Positions 61,152 through 64,000 of a DNA stretch of 64,000 nt are shown here, piece after piece. The DNA is from RHKX01 sp963820055 (GTDB lineage Bacteria; Actinomycetota; Thermoleophilia; Solirubrobacterales; 70-9): the NCBI GenBank assembly GCA_963820055.1, contig CAWFYJ010000003.1, positions 1 to 64,000 on the forward strand. The letters are read 5' to 3'. Positions within the stretch are counted from its first letter, which is position 1. Every line of letters begins with the position of its first letter. A program made the translations under genes and the position numbers. The notes under the pieces were generated by a model. That model was not told where the DNA came from. It was given only the letters and a program-made list of their open reading frames with translations, and searched no databases.

Positions 61152-64000
61152 TCAGGCGGCGATCGGCGGCTGGCCGAGGAGATCCTCGATCTCGGCCCGC
61201 AGGCCGACCGAGGCATCGACCTTGTAGGCGGTTCCGAAGCGGAGCTTGCGGACCCCCTCGCGGGTCTTCATCTCGAGCACGACCTCGGCGTCGCCGGGGA
61301 AGTTCGCGAACACCGACTTGAGCTCCTCGATTATCGACGGGTCGTAGTCGGCGGCGTCGAGAGCGAGCGGGAACGAGAGCGGCTTGTCGAGCTCGCGGAC
61401 CTTCTCCTTGGCGGTCTCGACCTCGGCGCTCGTCGGCTCGAACGGCTCGGCGTCGTTGACGACGAGCTTGATCTCGCCGCGGTCCTTGCGGTCGACGCGG
61501 CCGCGGACCAGCAGCACGGCGTCGGTGTCGATCAGGTCGCCGTTCGCCTCGAGTGTCTTCGCGAAGATGATCATCTCGACCCGGCCCTCGAGGTCGTCGA
61601 GGGTTGCGAACATCATCGTGTTGCCGGTCTTCGTGCGGATCTTCTTCGCTTCGGCGACGATCCCGCCGACGGTCACCGTGGCACCGTCCGGCTTCTTCTC
61701 CAGCTCGGCGAGCGTGCAGTCGGCGCGGACGCGGAGCGCCTCACGGACCTGCGAGAGCGGATGGTCGGAGAGGAACGTCCCCATCGTCTCCTTCTCCATC
61801 GCCAGCAGCTCGCGCTGCTCGAACTCCTCGCCGAGGATCGGCGCGTGCTGGGCGCGGAGGCCGGCACCGGCCGTGTTCTCCTCGAGGGCGAAGATCGAAG
61901 CCTGGCCGCGCTGCGCGTCCTCCTGCGCCTTCGCGCCGGCCGACTGGGCGGATGGCAGCACAGCCAGCATCGCCTTTCGCGAGGCCCCGGTCGAGTCGAG
62001 GCCGCCGCACTTGATCAGGCACTCGACCGCCCGCTTGTTGACCGCCCGGCAGTCGACCCGCTCGCAGAAGTCCCAGAGCGACTCGAACGGACGCTCCTCG
62101 CGGGCCTTGAGGATCGCCTCGACGGCCGAGTAGCCGACGTTCTTGACGGCATCGAGGCCGAAGCGGATCTTGTTGCCGGAGACGACGAACCCGTGGTCGG
62201 AGATGTTGACGTCGGGAGGAAGGACCTCGATCCCCATCTCCTCGCAGCGGTTGACGAAGAACGGGACCTTGTCCTTCGTCGACATGACCGAGCTGATCAC
62301 GGCAGCCATGTACTCGGCCGGGAAGTTGGCCTTCAGGTAGGCGGTCCGGTAGGCGATCAGCGCGTAACAGGCGGCGTGGGACTTGTTGAAGGAGTAGTCG
62401 GCCGCCGCCGTCATCAGCTTCCAGAGGTCGTGGGAGACGGCGGGGTCGGTCTGGGAGGCCGCGGCGCCATCCATGAACTCGGCCTCCATCGTCGCCATCA
62501 TGTCCCGCTTCTTCTTGCCGATCGCCTTGCGGAGGTCGTCGGCTCGGGCCGGGCTGAAGCCGCCGATCTGCTTGGAGATCTCCATCAGCTGCTCCTGGTA
62601 GATGCAGCAGCCGTAGGTCGCCTCGGTGATCGTCCGCAGGCGCTCGTCCTTGAAGCGCACCGACGACGGGTCGCGCTTGCCGCGCGCGTAGTCGGCGATG
62701 TAGCGCATCGCGCCGGGCCGGTAGAGCGAGACGAGGGCGACGATGTCGCCGAACTCGGTCGGTTTGACCTGGCGGAGGGCGTCGCGCATCCCCTCGGACT
62801 CGAGCTGGAAGACGCCGACGGAGTCGCCGGCGCGCAGCATCTCGTAGGTCTTCTCGTCGTCGAGCGGCAGGTTTTCGACGTCGAGATCGACGCCGCGGGA
62901 GCGCTTGACGATTTCGACCGCGTCCTCGATCACGTCGAGGTTGCGAAGGCCTAGGAAGTCCATCTTCAGGAGGCCGATCTCCTCGACCGGGACCATCGAG
63001 TACTGGGTGACGATCTTGTAGGAGCGCTCGCCGTCCTTTGCCGCACCGCGGTCCTCGGCGAGCTGCAGGGGAACGACCTCCTGCAGGGGCCGGTCGGCGA
63101 TCACGACCGCCGCCGCGTGGATCGAGTGGTTCCGGACGATCCCCTCGAGTCCACGGGCGGTGTCGACGATCTGCCGCGTATCGGGCTCCGTGTCATAGGC
63201 CTTCTTGAGGTCCTCCCCGTCCTTCAGACACTCGTCGAAGCTCGGGCTGCGGCCCATGATCGGCTCCGGGATCAGCTTTGCGATCCGGTCGCCGGCGCCG
63301 TAGTCGAAGCCGAGCACCCGCGCCGCGTCCCGGGTGGCGGCGCGCGGCGCCATCTTGCCGAAGGTGACGATCTGGGCTACCGATTCGCGGCCGTACTTCT
63401 CGGTGACGTAGCGGATCACCCGCTCGCGGCCGCGGACCGAGAAGTCGATGTCGATGTCGGGCATTGACCGGCGCGCCGGGTTCAGGAAGCGCTCGAAGAG
63501 CAGATCGTTCTCGAGCGGGTCGAGGTCGGTGATGCCGAGGCTGTAGGCGACGATCGAGCCGGCGGCCGAGCCGCGGCCGGGGCCTACAGCGACGCCGTTC
63601 TCCTTCGCGTAGCGGACGAAGTCCCAGACGATCAGGAAGTAGGACGGGAAGCCCATCTCCTCGATGACGCCGAGCTCGAACTCGAGCCGCTCGACGGCCT
63701 CGGCCGGAGGCGGGTCGCCGTAGCGCTTGCGGAGGCCCTCGGCGGCGACCCGGCGGAGCATGTCGAGGGGCTCGGAGCCGTCCGGCGTCGGGAACCGCGG
63801 CAGCAGCAGTTCGCCGAGCTGGATCTCGACATTGCAGCGCTCGGCGATCTCGAGCGTGTTCGGGATCGCCTCCGGCCAGGGAGCGAACGCCTCGTTCATC
63901 TCCTCGGCGGTCTTCAAATAGAACTCGTTCGTGTCGAAGCTCATCTTCGGAGCCTCGAGCGTCGACTTCGTCTGCACGCAGAGCAGGGCCGCGTGGTTGC
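61152..64000 (-). CDS. dnaE: DNA polymerase III alpha subunit, 5' end missing
   Basis: Replicative polymerase. About 949 C-terminal residues are present; the gene runs off the right edge, so the PHP domain and start are missing and a methionine at 63977 is internal (NHAALLCVQTKS precedes it). Visible: FPSYFLIVWDFVRYAKENGVAVGPGRGSAAGSIVAYSLGITDLDP, FLNPARRSMPDIDIDFSVRGRERVI (catalytic Asp residues), MDFLGLRNLDVI, FNKSHAACYALIAYRTAYLK, a helix-hairpin-helix, and an OB fold (VTVGGIVAEAKKIRTKTG, FATLDDLEGRVEMIIFAK). Confidence 0.97.
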   Translation of the reverse strand, partial: NHAALLCVQTKSTLEAPKMSFDTNEFYLKTAEEMNEAFAPWPEAIPNTLEIAERCNVEIQLGELLLPRFPTPDGSEPLDMLRRVAAEGLRKRYGDPPPAEAVERLEFELGVIEEMGFPSYFLIVWDFVRYAKENGVAVGPGRGSAAGSIVAYSLGITDLDPLENDLLFERFLNPARRSMPDIDIDFSVRGRERVIRYVTEKYGRESVAQIVTFGKMAPRAATRDAARVLGFDYGAGDRIAKLIPEPIMGRSPSFDECLKDGEDLKKAYDTEPDTRQIVDTARGLEGIVRNHSIHAAAVVIADRPLQEVVPLQLAEDRGAAKDGERSYKIVTQYSMVPVEEIGLLKMDFLGLRNLDVIEDAVEIVKRSRGVDLDVENLPLDDEKTYEMLRAGDSVGVFQLESEGMRDALRQVKPTEFGDIVALVSLYRPGAMRYIADYARGKRDPSSVRFKDERLRTITEATYGCCIYQEQLMEISKQIGGFSPARADDLRKAIGKKKRDMMATMEAEFMDGAAASQTDPAVSHDLWKLMTAAADYSFNKSHAACYALIAYRTAYLKANFPAEYMAAVISSVMSTKDKVPFFVNRCEEMGIEVLPPDVNISDHGFVVSGNKIRFGLDAVKNVGYSAVEAILKAREERPFESLWDFCERVDCRAVNKRAVECLIKCGGLDSTGASRKAMLAVLPSAQSAGAKAQEDAQRGQASIFALEENTAGAGLRAQHAPILGEEFEQRELLAMEKETMGTFLSDHPLSQVREALRVRADCTLAELEKKPDGATVTVGGIVAEAKKIRTKTGNTMMFATLDDLEGRVEMIIFAKTLEANGDLIDTDAVLLVRGRVDRKDRGEIKLVVNDAEPFEPTSAEVETAKEKVRELDKPLSFPLALDAADYDPSIIEELKSVFANFPGDAEVVLEMKTREGVRKLRFGTAYKVDASVGLRAEIEDLLGQPPIAA

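Overview
The window reads as one contiguous stretch of a very GC-rich (roughly 70%) actinobacterial chromosome. The 16S and 23S rRNA genes, the MenF/D/C/E/B/A menaquinone route, GatCAB-dependent Gln-tRNA synthesis, the citramalate route to isoleucine and a secreted YWTD propeller with a C-terminal basic beta domain fit an actinobacterium of the class Thermoleophilia, probably Solirubrobacterales. That placement is inferred from gene content and was not tested phylogenetically. There are no phages, transposases, CRISPR arrays or plasmid genes; it is mainly a housekeeping region.

Layout. 1-4170: an rRNA operon read on the minus strand (16S, a spacer without tRNAs, then 23S running off the left edge) behind a good promoter (TTGCCA-N17-TATAGT). 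4193-8697: tyrS, a class A penicillin-binding protein and a 3-methyladenine DNA glycosylase. All three are recognisable but broken by about 17 single-base insertions, which looks like an unpolished stretch of assembly. 8697-19084: a minus-strand amino-acid block with argH, a DegT-type aminotransferase, cimA, ilvE, leuB, a SAM methyltransferase, leuD, leuC and an XRE-cupin regulator. 19164-26103: a GH113-like protein, an SDR, leuA with a leucine-rich leader, an AI-2E-type permease, a membrane protein and a VAT1-like reductase. 26114-31956: serA with a class V aminotransferase, small membrane, cupin and lipoprotein genes, a kup remnant and ilvC. 32028-39449: menaquinone genes (menE, menBACD, menF). 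39446-46675: ilvN, ilvB, a zinc-ribbon protein, ndh and gatBAC. 46778-53957: a membrane protein, folD, pcrA, cysE, cysK and nhaA. 54229-58206: a tRNA-Ser-like relic, the YWTD propeller, an Rrf2 regulator, an atypical response regulator and an HDOD-LuxR protein. 58274-64000: gltX, nfo, a Cys-rich protein and dnaE (partial).

How the genes work together. cimA, ilvBN, ilvC, ilvE, leuA, leuB and leuCD supply most of isoleucine, valine and leucine synthesis. serA (with the class V aminotransferase as a candidate partner), cysE and cysK supply serine and cysteine. The men genes make menaquinone, which ndh reduces. gltX with gatCAB makes Glu-tRNA and Gln-tRNA.

Most notable non-coding signals. (1) The leuA leader encodes a 19-residue peptide with seven leucines, apparently made from a leaderless transcript. 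Three of its Leu codons are perfectly complementary (9 nt) to the leuA ribosome-binding site, which suggests translational attenuation. (2) A family of nested hairpins lies just after leuA, serA and cysE, with a conserved CTCC-(mini-hairpin)-GTCC core inside stems that differ in sequence but remain fully paired.
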